NCBI GenBank assembly: GCA_921293015.1
Contig: OV121095.1
Span: forward strand, 39,591,484-39,655,483
Length of the DNA stretch: 64,000 nucleotides
Reading direction: 5' to 3'
From: Phorcus lineatus
Taxonomy: Eukaryota; Mollusca; Gastropoda; Trochida; Trochidae
The stretch's first letter is position 1. Every line of letters starts with the position of its first letter. Positions 12,166 through 24,100 of this stretch are shown here, one piece after another. Under the pieces are notes generated by a model that saw nothing but the letters and a program-made list of their open reading frames with translations, was not told the origin of the DNA and did no database searches. The position numbers and the translations under genes were made by a program.

Positions 12166-15100
12166 TTTGTAGTTATAAACATACCGGTTGTGTACAAGTA
12201 GAAGTAATGTAGATTAGTTGTAAGTTCATAGATTGGTACTTACAGCCGCTAAAACAAAGTGTCTTACATTGTTCATAATTTCATCATCATAATTATCATT
12301 TTTTAAAGAAATTTTGATAATAGCACTAAATCTTAACAGAACAATTTACTGGCCATCATTGGCAATCAATATGTCAAGGGTTCACATCTACATAATATAT
12401 ACAGGGTACTTATGTGTGGTATGCCGGAAATGGCAATATTTGGCTTTACCCGATAGAGAGAGGTGGTAAAAGGAGAAGAAAAACAGATTTTGATATTACT
12501 TCAATCAAATGTTAATAAAACACATTTCAGGCAAAACTTCGATTTAAACGTTAACATAATGGTTAGCGTAATTGTATATATTGGTCATTGGTGTTTTTCT
12601 TATTTCTTAATGAAATATTTTAGCCATATGTTTTTTCATGTTAAATGAAATGTAAATTTTCTTAAAAATTAAAAAAATAAGTTCTTGATTGTTTGATGAC
12701 CATGTTTCAAATTATATCCATGCCAAATGTGTTCAAGAGAATATATGAATATGATATTAAAGGCCGGGATCCAAACCTCCAAAAAACCCATGGGTTTCTT
12801 ATCTTTGTCATCTTTATTCTGATTGGTTGATTCCATAAACAAAGATATTATCAGTGTTTGAGTGACAGGGCAGTAACGGTTTTTTTGGTGCCTGGGAGAG
12901 CTCAGCAGGGTCAAAGGTCCCAAAACTTTACTACAACTTGTGGCTGGTAGTAGTCTATTTAGATTCAGTGCATAATAATCAGGGGAAAAATCATTAGTAA
13001 TAATACATGAAGTTTAAATTTGTGTGATCTTATGAAATGACCAACAAAAAGGAGATATTTAATAATAGAATTAAATATAATTGTATTTGTTAAAATTTTG
13101 TGAAAAACGTTCAAAACAACCACAGTCTTTTAACAATGTTTGAATGTATTTGAAGTAAATATGTCACTATTGTTGACAAAAGTTATACAAAATTGTCTAA
13201 ATCCATTTACTGTCACAATAATCTTTTTATAACCTTAGTCTCTACAGCTTATCCCCACAAGCAGAGCTAAATATTTGGGGGACATATGGGATGGGGGAGG
13301 TTTTGATTTCCCAGTCAGGCTGGGAAGGCAGTGAAATCTGACACTATGAATGGATTTTTTTCTCCACTAGCAGACTATGGTAATGATGAGAATCTAGTCA
13401 CGTGACATTTACAATGTTAATTCAAATTTGGAAATATATGCAGTCAAAGTACTGTTATAGTTTTTAGTTTTGATTAAACATGTCTAGGAATTCCACTTCT
13501 TTGAAGTGCCAAGGATATATTGTGTAAATATGATAACTTTCCGGTAAGAAGATTTTGATTTATCCCATTTCGAACATAGGTACCCTCATTTTTTCCTTTC
13601 AAGGTGTAGTTTTTTCAGGTCAACTTGGCCACGCCAACACCGTGTATAGTGGCGGATGCCGGCCTTTAAAGTGTATGAGAGGAACATGATGCTTCATCGT
13701 CTCCTGAAAAGTCTTAAGTTTGCAAGTAATGTAACAAAGCGTTGTTCAGCAGCTGTATTGGTACTAGTTACAGTAGGAATTAGTTGTAGGAACAGAATCA
13801 CTTGTATTGCCATTAGTAGTATTATACGTAAAACCAGCACTTTCAGTAATGTAGATTTGAAGATATGAGGAAGGAAAATGTCCGTTTTAACGGTAAAGTC
13901 TTCATGAGATGAAAGAGTACTTCCTTTCTTAAAATAAACAAGTTCTTTACGTGGTTACAAGATTTGTACAGATTAAAGCAATTATCAGCAACTCAACGTG
14001 ACGAGTGTAGTTACCCCCCTTTGAGCCTCGATTAACTTCTCGGTCAACTTACTGCACACTTACACTGGCGTGAATGAGAGGTTCGCACGCCCGGATGGGG
14101 GATGTCCCATAAGTGACGTCACACATGTTTATTTCGGTCACCAGCTTTCCAGCTACAGGCTTGACCTAGACGGCAAAGACAATAGACAGTGCAACAAGAC
14201 GCTCCTGTAGGAATGATATCCCAGCGTGTAGGTAGGTGTTCACCTAGGACATTGTACATATCGTATTGTTTTTTTAAAAAACAATGCCTGTTTATACTTG
14301 TCGTTCATCAAGGTTTGTAATATAACATTTATTACGCATTAAATAGCGTTCGAAGGTGTCGAGTATTAAAACAATTGATGATTATATTTACCTTTACGGT
14401 TATGTTATATAACCTTTTGTCACGCTATTTTTAGTGTTATAAAACAAAAGTCAACCTAGCTTGAAATGATTTCTGTATCTTTAAAAGCTAAGAAAGTTCC
14501 AATTTGACACTCATCGCGAGACGCTGTTTTGAATGAGATGTTACATGAAAGAAAACTTTTGTGAAGTAGGACGTTTTAACTTAAGAGTTATGTGATGCCT
14601 ATGTTGACACTTTAAAAGAGGGAATTACTGTGAATAAACCCTTTGTTAATTGCCATAAAAGGAAATGCAGACAATGATGAGAAATGACGTGTACAATATT
14701 CACTTAAAGAAAACATTTTCCGTGCATATAAAGGCAAATAAGGGAATTCAAAGCAAATATTTATGTAGCCAAAATCTTTTAATACAACGTGCACAGCGCG
14801 ACTGAAACAGTTGATGTTGTAGACCTACGTCAAGTCATGCTCATTCTTTCTATGTTCAATCCAAATTACACGATACATAACGTAATTAAGACATGACATA
14901 TAATGAGTGTAAAATGCATGCGCTGTTGGATGTCCTAAGCTCTTACTATCACCTTGCTTGTAGCCGACACGACATTGTTATACTGAGAATAAGAAAAACT
15001 ATATAGGACTTCTCATTTTGTAGAAAGTAACCCTTTATGAAATAGCATTAATAACCGTTTACAAATACAGTCTCCTAGAAACCGCGCTGCATCATCACAA

Positions 15101-15185
15101 GTTTCAGGGAGGTCGCGTAAGAGCCATCCTGATGTATCTCAAGACGAAGATGAATATTTTAGTCGTAAAACGTGACGGTATGCGT
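12166..15185. other. Intergenic, possible upstream promoter area
   Basis: No gene supported. The area 13980-14240 is less AT-rich than its surroundings, contains TGACGTCA (14114-14121) and a donor-like GTAGGTAGGTG near 14228. It could be a promoter and untranslated first exon, for example of the receptor 7 kb downstream; this is speculation. Confidence 0.25.
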
Positions 15186-15194
15186 ACTCTCCCC

Positions 15195-15212
15195 CAGGGA
15201 CACCCCCCCCCC
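15195..15212. repeat. Poly-C tract
   Basis: A homopolymer run of about 13 cytosines. Length may be unreliable in an assembly. Confidence 0.85.
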
Positions 15213-16070
15213 CCCATTTTTGTCCTTCTGTCTATCACCCGCTAACTGTGTAAAGGAGACTGAAAATTCTTCTTATAGACTTGGTTAGCCTTTAAATATC
15301 TTATTTTATGATCTGAATGTCAGAGACTATATATCTCTATCACATCTCTCTGTTTGCCTTTCTTCTCCCCGTATCACTCCTCTTGATTGTTTAAGTCTCT
15401 CTACCGCCCCAACCCCCAAACCTCTCTCTCCATTCAGCCCTATGCTCATCGAATCCTATTACTTTTGATCTTTTTAAGCAGGAAAATGTAAATCAAAACA
15501 AATATTGTAATGTCGTTTGATTTTTGTAAATTCTGTCAGATATAATCGTCTAGAAAGTTGCAAAAACTTCACAAGAAAGTCACTAGTCTTTACATGCTTT
15601 GATTTTTAAATAAATGAAATATTTCCTTCGATACAATTTTAAAATGTCAAATGGATAATTATGATTTCAGTTTCGCCAAAATCTTTCCTCATAAATCTGC
15701 AAATGTAGGTACGAAATGAATTACGCACTGAAAGTTTGCCCTGGAGAGTTCATTCGTCAGCCGTTTATCACTGTAATGCATTTTACAAAATGTGGAATGT
15801 TTTCTAGATTTTATTTTCTCATCAATCAAAATTAAACACTCATGTTTGATATTCCAAATGAAATATCTAAAACATTCAAATAAAACATCTAAATCAGTCA
15901 AAACACTTAACTAAAATTTATGTATGTATATAGACTTTTGAATACTTTGATTTCAATGTTAAAGGAGCAAAAGCATGATTTAAACATTTTAAAACGAAAA
16001 TAAATGCAAGGCAATCTTTTTAAAGGAAAAGAAGCAGTTGTCCGCATAGCCTACTCGATCCGTACAAATA
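15213..16070. other. Intergenic, pyrimidine-rich then AT-rich
   Basis: The first 250 bp are rich in CT on the plus strand (CTCTCT-type runs around 15340-15450). No gene found. Confidence 0.35.
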
Positions 16071-16079
16071 CATTATTGC

Positions 16080-16148
16080 ACTGTAGATGAGGGGCTCAAG
16101 GAGCCCTAGTCTGAAATAAACTTCTGTTCTCTTCTGTTCTGTTCTGTC
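16080..16148 (+). repeat. Possible LINE 3' tail
   Basis: A short hairpin (GGGCTC-AAG-GAGCCC, 16092-16106) is followed by CTGAAATAAA and a CTGTT-type simple repeat. This arrangement, a 3' hairpin then a short tandem tail, is typical of non-LTR retrotransposon ends. No reverse transcriptase is found upstream, so it would be a heavily 5'-truncated copy. Confidence 0.35.
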
Positions 16149-17780
16149 AACGAACATAACATCAGATTAAGCTTCGCAAGTCAATGTTCCAACCTTAATT
16201 GATTAAAGTGCTTTCACCTTGAAATGGTAGCCAGTAGTTTTCGCTTGATACCCGATAATTTCTTCTACGATCACGCATAATCGTTTAAGTAATGACTGTT
16301 TGACCCTCTTAAGATAATGCATTTGGCATAAACATATTATCTTTGGAGGAAAGTTTGAAGAAATCGAATGTAAAAACGTGCAACTGCGCCTTTAATTTAT
16401 AGCTAGTAAAACCACTAAGTCTGATAATGGTCTAAACTTTATATCGAAAATTAAACTAGAGCTTTCTTTGGTTTATATATCTATATTTTATTCCTAAGTA
16501 GATTAATTTTTATTCACTTTCATACATTTTTCTTATCTATTCTATTTCTTATTTAAACAAACCATATTACGTGTAACAAATAATAGTTAAACAAATCATA
16601 TTACTTTAACTACGTGATTGAATGTTTCAGAGTCTTAAATTTTTCCTTAACTTCAGAAAGTCACCTCGAAAAAATTCCAACCCAAACAATCATTCTTTCA
16701 TGTGTCAAGGGTTAATAGCGATTTTCTGCGTTCTGGCGCTGTCTACCTACTGCGTGGGACAAGTAATGCTCACCCATAATCTGGGAGGTCAAAGGTCACC
16801 ATGTTTACGGGCACTGTGTAAACTATCCACTTGAAAATTTTGCGTAATACATTTGTACACATGTTTACCGCCTCTGCTGTGTAATTTACTTTGAGTTGCT
16901 CCCTCATAAACTTGGTAGTTAGCTAGCTGTGGTGAACTCACTACAATTCTCGGTTATCGGCTGAACATTTATGTGTTTTGGACCCATATCACAAGATTTG
17001 TGGACAGGATACGTTCAGAATATTGTCTTATGTATACGATGACATGTGTCAACGTCGTTTCTGAAGTGAGTGGTTACAGTGAGGGACTGATATAAAGTTT
17101 CATGAAAGAAATTCTGACATGCTGTTAATGTATTTTGATGACAGAAATGACATTTTGGAAGAATGGATAATAGTATATAGCCTTTTGATTGAGAATGATA
17201 CTCTTAATTATCAAGCTACTTGAATGTCCATCATATATCAGGTATATGTAAAGAATTACTATATATGCATATATTTGCTAAATGTTATAATATTGCACCC
17301 ATAGCCATAAAAAGACTTTAAGTATATTATGTATACTATAATTCCATGCCTGGTATACGTGCTCGACTTCAAGGAACAGAACGATAACATTTTCGGGATA
17401 TTAATTACATAGCTAATAAAAAGCTTGCGAGATACAAAGTGTCATTTGCTATCAAACTCCGAAAAGGAACTTTAAGAAATGGAACTTTGCTTAAAATGAC
17501 GTATTGTTATACAGATAACCCGTAACTATTCACAGGTTACCATGGAAACTATAATTTACAGAACTATACCTTATAAATGCATGTAGATGTGCCACCTACG
17601 TGCGCTTATAGTTCATAATAAATGATTTTAGTTTACTGGTTGACAGTGTCGCTTTTGTTTGCCTGCAGGACGTACATAATAACAACTTTTCACTGGCATA
17701 AACAACATCTGTCATAAGGGTTGTCAGTGACGGCCTAGAGCTATTATGTCTCAATGATTAATTCAATGATAATGATATAT
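16149..17780. other. Intergenic, one weak exon-like frame
   Basis: The only candidate is at 16622-16834 (+): an acceptor-like TGTTTCAG, a hydrophobic stretch GLIAIFCVLALS ending in CVGQ, then a donor-like GTAATG. That would suit a signal-peptide exon, but nothing else supports it. Confidence 0.2.
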
Positions 17781-17781
17781 C

Positions 17782-18303
17782 GTCTTGATTATGTTGATTA
17801 AGTTCATCTCTTTCCATCTGCGCCAGATCTGTAAACAGGGACATCTTAACTTACAGTTGAATGTAAATATGTCATAGATTAAATATCAAGAAAGTCTTGC
17901 AAGATCTATTTTTTCATTGACTCGTCATATACAATAATGATCATTGATTGACAAGAGCCCAACCCCTAACATATTGTTTGTCTCTGGTGAAACTAAGTTG
18001 GGAGCTGCTGTTTATCATTTAAAAACAAGTCAACAAATTTCCTGTCTTGATTATGTTGATTAAGTTCATCTCTTTCCATCTGCGCCAGATCTGTAAACAG
18101 GGACATCTTAACTTACAGTTAAATGTAAATATGTCATAGATTAAATATCAAGAAAGTCTTGCAAGATCTATTTTTTCATTGACTCGTCATATACAATAAT
18201 GATCATTGATTGACAAGGGCCCAACCCCTAACATATTGTTTGTCTCTGGTGAAACTAAGTTGGGAGCTGCTGTTTATCATTTAAAAACAAGTCAACAAAT
18301 TCA
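17782..18303 (+). repeat. Two-copy 262-bp tandem duplication
   Basis: The segment starting GTCTTGATTATGTTGATTAA at 17782 is repeated from 18044. I see only two differences between the copies (TTGAATG/TTAAATG and CAAGAGCCC/CAAGGGCCC), so the duplication is recent or has been homogenised. No gene inside. Confidence 0.9.
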
Positions 18304-19790
18304 ATTGAACAATTTCCACAGTTTTACTATATCAGTAACTTTCTCTTAATAGAGGTGGATATACGATACGCACTGACTTAGCCACAAAAACTTCGTTGAA
18401 TCTCCGTATTTGGTGATTTCATCATGACAATGATTAATTACGGCAAAACGTCTCCATGTGGACTAAAGCTGACGCTTTAGCTCTCTCTATGAGGCCGATT
18501 TTTCAAATTCATTTACATTTTAATTAATGCATATTAAGTACATTGAACAAATAATCCATTGTTTTTTATATGCATAACATGGAAAGAAAGAAAGAAACAT
18601 TTTATGTTGTAATACTTCTTCTAGGTATGGATAGCGAGAAAAATGTAATTTTACATCTGAAATGATCGTTCATGCGGAATAGTTCCGGAATTGCATTGTG
18701 AGCTGACATCCGGTTCCTGCTTAGATCCGGTGTTCTTGACCTTGCTGAAACCGTATCCGGATGACCAACAAGACCAATTATTGACAATGCAAACAGACGC
18801 GATCATGTCCACTCTGTTAAGTCAAAGATTAAAACTGTTGAATGAATTTGTTATCATCATAATCTTGGGGGGGGGGGGGGGGGGGGTCAGATGGGAGGAC
18901 TGTAGGTAAAAGGCAGTAATCTGACCTGTTGCATAGCGTGATGGCAATATGCACACATGAGCCTGGACGTGAATGACAGAAATGTATAGTAAATGTATGT
19001 TCAATTACACGTACGTCCATCTTATATAAAGTATAGACGGGAACTTACGACGCACTTTAATATTTCGATAGTAAATATATACAGATAAAGAGAATCATCA
19101 TTCTATGATGTGGCAGTTACCAAATTTCGTGTACTCTTTCATTGAAAAATAGAGTTAACTGTTGATGAATAAATGTTTATCGAATGATGATGTGATTGCA
19201 GTCCAAATTTGTTGTAATATTCACAATATATATTCTCTCCTACTTTCCACGTAGAACATTTTTTAACAAAGAATTGACATCTAAGAAGCAAAAGTCTAAG
19301 GTAATCTACAATACAACAACACGAAAAACACATTTTAGTGTGATCATCTTGTTAATGGCAATTATTCCTTATTGGAACATTAAGGAATATTTCAACAGTT
19401 ATATCATTCACAACTAGGATGTGTACAATGTGTTCTGTTGCGTCAAAAGTAAAACAAAATATCTGTAAATTGGCTCAAACAATGTAAGAGGGTGATTGTT
19501 CAATAGTATTAAAACGGCTGTAAATGTACATGTAAGTAATCAGAAGTAACACAAAGTGATGAAAGGCCATTTATCATCTAAACTGACCGACAATTATACA
19601 AACACTCTGCACGTGTGACATCCGCAAATATAAATCCGTTAGATCCAGTGATTTGTTAGTGTCATGAGACACACTCGAGTCCACGTGGATATTGTAGCAA
19701 CAACTGAACACAGATAATCGTTTATGTGTCTACTTTTACGGAGGCACTGAGCCTAATCATTTACAACGAAAGTTCGTATACCCCATAGTA
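18304..19790. other. Intergenic with a G20 run
   Basis: No gene supported. A run of 20 guanines occupies 18867-18886 and could form a G-quadruplex on the plus strand. Short open frames around it are reads through the homopolymer. Confidence 0.4.
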
Positions 19791-19794
19791 TACG

Positions 19795-20930
19795 AGGACC
19801 TAACCGACTACAGGTTGGTATGTATTAATGTCTTGGACGAGGTATAACGGGAGTGTTTTATACTGTACAAAGTTGTTACCTATAACATGTTGATGTGTAT
19901 TCATTTCTTGGACGGGTTATAACGAGAGTTTAATAAACAGAAGATGGTAGTTACCTTTTGCAAGTTAGTGTGTATTTATTGCTTTGACAGGGTATACTGA
20001 GATTGTATTATACTGTACATTTTATGCTCCGATTACAGGTTTGTGTTTATAATTTTCTTGAAAGAGGCATTCAGAGAGTGTATTATACTGTACTTGGCAG
20101 AGGCAGTTTACAGGTTGCTGTGTATTTATTGCCTGGACGAGGTATTCTAAAAGTGTATTATAATGTACATGTTAAGGTCCGATTACAAGTTGCCGTGTGT
20201 ATTTATTCTTGGACGAGATATACTTAGATTGTATTATAATGTACATGTTAAGGTTCGATTACAGGTTGCCGTGTATTCTTTTCTTGAGCGAGATATACCT
20301 AGATTGTATTATAATGTACATGTTAAGGTTCGATTACAGGTTGCCGTGTATTCTTTTCTTGAGCGAGATATACCTAGATTGTATTATAATGTACATGTTA
20401 AGGTTCGATTACAGGTTGCCGTGTATTCTTTTCTTGAGCGAGATATACTTAGATTGTATTATAATGTACATGCTAATGTCCGATTACAGGTTGCCGTGTA
20501 TTCTTTTCTTGAGCGAGATATACCTAGATTGTATTATAATGTACATGCTAAGGGTCCGATTACAGGTTGCCGTGTATTCTTTTCTTGAGCGAGATATACC
20601 TAGATTGTATTATAATGTACATGCTAATGTCCGATTACAGGTTGCCGTGTATTCTTTTCTTGAGCGAGATATACCTAGATTGTATTATAATGTACATGCT
20701 AAGGGTCCGATTACAGGTTGCCGTGTATTCTTTTCTTGAGCGAGGTATACCTAGATTGTATTATAATGTACATGCTAATGTCCGATTACAGGTTGCCGTG
20801 TATTCTTTTCTTGAGCGAGATATACCTAGATTGTATTATAATGTACATGCTAATGTCCGATTACAGGTTGCCGTGTATTCTTTTCTTGAGCGAGGTATAT
20901 CTAGAGTGTAATATACTGTACATGTTAAGA
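19795..20930 (+). repeat. 75-bp minisatellite upstream of the Toll-like receptor
   Basis: The unit includes GTATTATAATGTACATG, CGATTACAGGTTGCCGTG and TTCTTGAGCGAGATATACC, with a period of 75 bp (for example 20231 to 20306). About 15 copies are present: degenerate at the left (19795-20160), nearly identical at 20230-20890. Some units have one extra G (AAGGGTCC, 76 bp). Because 75 bp is 25 codons, the array stays open in several frames and yields repeat-only translations of 114-180 residues. These have no start context or domain and should not be taken as genes. Confidence 0.93.
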
Positions 20931-21172
20931 TCCGTGTCGTTACGCTTTTAAAGTTATATAATGACCCTGAAGACAATGCAATAAAGCAACACGTATATCC
21001 ACAATGGTTGCAAAATTTATATGAATACTTGGGTACAAATAATATATATGGTGATATACCATGTTTACTTATAAGTAAACACAGAAAGATCACATTATTT
21101 TAGCTAGTTAAACTGATTCCTATATTACCCTCAGTAATAAGTATTGGGTAAAACAATTCACTGATAACTCTC

Positions 21173-21184
21173 TTTCCATTGCAG
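21173..21184 (+). other. 3' splice site before receptor coding exon
   Basis: A pyrimidine-rich run followed by ATTGCAG ends at 21184, ten bases before the first in-frame ATG. This suggests a spliced 5' untranslated exon further upstream, with all coding sequence in the next exon. Confidence 0.55.
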
Positions 21185-21193
21185 AGTTATAGA

Positions 21194-24100
21194 ATGAGAG
21201 GCGAGACGATGGATAACCTACTACAACTGTCTGCCTTGTCTGTCTTCCTGCTGTGCTTCTACCTGGCTCAACCGACTTATGGGCAAGAGAAGTGTCCTCT
21301 GAAATTAGCATCATTCACCAACATTCCTACCTTCATGGTTAACGGGGAAGAAAAACCTTTGGTCATCCACAAAATCGTCGTTCAACCATTCACCGATGAA
21401 CATGTGAATGAAACAGAATGTGTCATAGAAATATCGGACCTGATGAAAGACGAGGTGAACTACACTGGTTACAGACTACGTGCATATCTGTTTGCATGCA
21501 TCAAGCCGATGAGGATACTGTTGAATGGAACTCATACTCCGTATCCTGAGATCATCTCGTATGCCCAGCTCCAGGAGTGCGAGATGGGAGTTGACAGTCT
21601 TAGTGTCATCAGTAATGTTACAACTCTTACAGTGCTCAACATCGTGGGGAGATCCACACTGACAGCTTCAAATGACTCCAGCGATTGTACTGCATTAGAT
21701 GAGGTTGGTACTCTCCTCATATCCAACCAACGCTACCCATCTCTAGACATGGAAGTATTCTACGCCTGTAAGAACCATCTCTCCTTCATGGCGGAGATGA
21801 TTCTCAGCAATTTATCTCTCTCCTCTCTACCATCGAATCTTGACAAGTATATGCCAACCCTACAAGGACTCGACTTAACGAGGAACAATTTCACAACACC
21901 TCCAGTTTTTCCCTGGGATAACTCCACCAGAAACTTACCTCAAAACCTTTCACGTACTGTTTTCCTTCAAACGCATTACACATATGGAACGGTCACTATA
22001 CCCAACTACGAATATAGACGGGAGTATCGTCTTGATGACAACCCGTACCTGAATCTCACGGGGTACACATTTCGTGGATATCTCCAAATACTATCTTTAG
22101 CAAGATGCGGATTAAGAACGTTACGACCTGACGAGTTTAACGAACTAAATGGTCTCCAGTTCTTGTCTCTTGACGGAAATCTGCTCACAGAGATTCCAAA
22201 TGGACTTTTCTTGAAGTCTTCAAACTTGCGGAAGCTTGAACTTCAAAGAAACAAGTTAAATGACCTGACACCAGGAGTTTTTAAAGGTTTGCAGTATCTT
22301 ACACGTCTGAACCTTGCTGAAAATGAACTAACAATCCTCAGAGACGGTCTGTTCCACGGGATGTTTGAACTTGAAAAGCTTGACCTGCATGGAAACAAAA
22401 TAACAGCAATAAGTAGAGGAGCCTTTTCTGAGCTGCTTCTGAAACTTAAAGTGGTGAACTTGGAGAACAACCCACTGGCCTATTTGCCAGAGTGTCTGTT
22501 GATGCTGCGAGGTCTTTATGATATTCGGCTTCAGGGAAACAATATCACAGACCTCAACTTTACAAGGCTTGACCGGGAACTCGAGTTCGATAAGTTCAAA
22601 TACACGGTGGTGGACTCAGTGAGTACAGCGAACCCCGATCTTGATATACCCACTGATGGTTTAAGGAAGGTAGACATGTCAGGTTCACCCATAACAACAA
22701 TCTCACTTATACCGGGTGAGGACAAATATGCGCCTGTCAAACTCGCGTTGCTTCTGAAACATTTTAAGTTCATGTTGACGAACACCAACATCCTGTGTGA
22801 CTGTAACATACTTAATTTCACAACCTACGTTAGAGAGATTGTCAACAACGGCACCCTTGGTAGCAGTACTGTTAAGTTGACTCTTCGTGGAACTGAATAT
22901 GCTTTTGAGAACTGGAAATGTGCCAAGCCAAGTGAATTGGCGGGACGACAGCTTCTTCATCTTAAAGATGAGGAGACGTACTGCCACTTTGATACGCAAG
23001 ACTGTCCGAATAACTGTACTTGCTACAAACGATCTGTTGTTGGCACTAATATCGTTGACTGTCGAGGAGTCGCGCTGACTGCAGCTCCTGATATTCTGCC
23101 CGAAGGGGACACGGAGCTCTGGCTACAGGACAATCTGATCTCTAACTTCAAAATAGGAAAACGTCTCAGCAGTCAACTGGTTGAACTTCATCTGGAGAGA
23201 AATGGTCTTGAGAAATTGAATCCAAAATGTTTATCTCACATGGGAAAACTTAAACGTTTATACATTGATAACAACTTGCTTGCTTATATCCCTAGTGAAA
23301 TCCAACATATGCATTTGGAAGTTGTCAAGTTGGGTGGAAACCCTTTACAGTGTGACTGTCATTCTTTGTGGATGAAGAAATGGTTGCTAAGAAATTTTGA
23401 TATTGTGGCAGATTATTTCGAGGTGAAGTGTGTCAATATTGTTGAAGACACTGGCACCAATATTCTAAAAGTTAACGATGAAGACTTCATATGTGAAAAG
23501 GTACCAATATCTAGAATAGCTATTCCAACTGCAATACCAACAGGCTTTGTGCTCATAGTTCTCATTGTGTCTCTACTCTTGTTTATGTTCTGGAATGACT
23601 TCAAAGTGTTTCTCTTTGTTCATACGAGCATTCATCCTTTTGACAAGAAGGACCCTGAGGGCATGATGTGTTATGACGCGTTTATTGCATACCCTCCTTG
23701 TATATCTGATTGGGTCCATGAAAACATATTACGTCTTTTACAAGTGGACAGTAAATACAGACTGTATGATGTCGCTACAGACTTTAAATTCGGCCATTCA
23801 CTTCAAGAAAATATTCAACACGGTGTACAGCACAGTCGGAGAATGGTGCTCGTCTTATCAGAAGACTCTAGAAGTGACTCACTAATGCAATTAGCCATTG
23901 AGGCTGGATTAGAGAAATGTCGTGAAGAGAAAGCAAATTTTCTAGTTCCTGTGCTTTGTAATATTGCAACAAAGGATATAGAAAATGAACAACTGCAAAA
24001 GTATTTTAAGGCTAAAAAGTTCATTAGCAACACAGATGCTTATTTCATCAAAAAACTGTTGTATCACATGCCAACCGTTCCCATCAACTCACAAAGTATA

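Noticed and set aside
16622-16834. Signal-peptide exon (GLIAIFCVLALSTYCVGQ)
   Set aside because: Acceptor and donor look plausible, but no partner exon could be found, so it stays unsupported.
15189-18886. CRISPR-like or regulatory meaning of the homopolymer runs
   Set aside because: Simple C and G runs only; no spaced direct repeats, and the genome is eukaryotic.
20163-20951. Several overlapping plus-strand frames of 77-180 codons
   Set aside because: They are translations of the 75-bp minisatellite in three frames; the period is a multiple of three, so openness is automatic.
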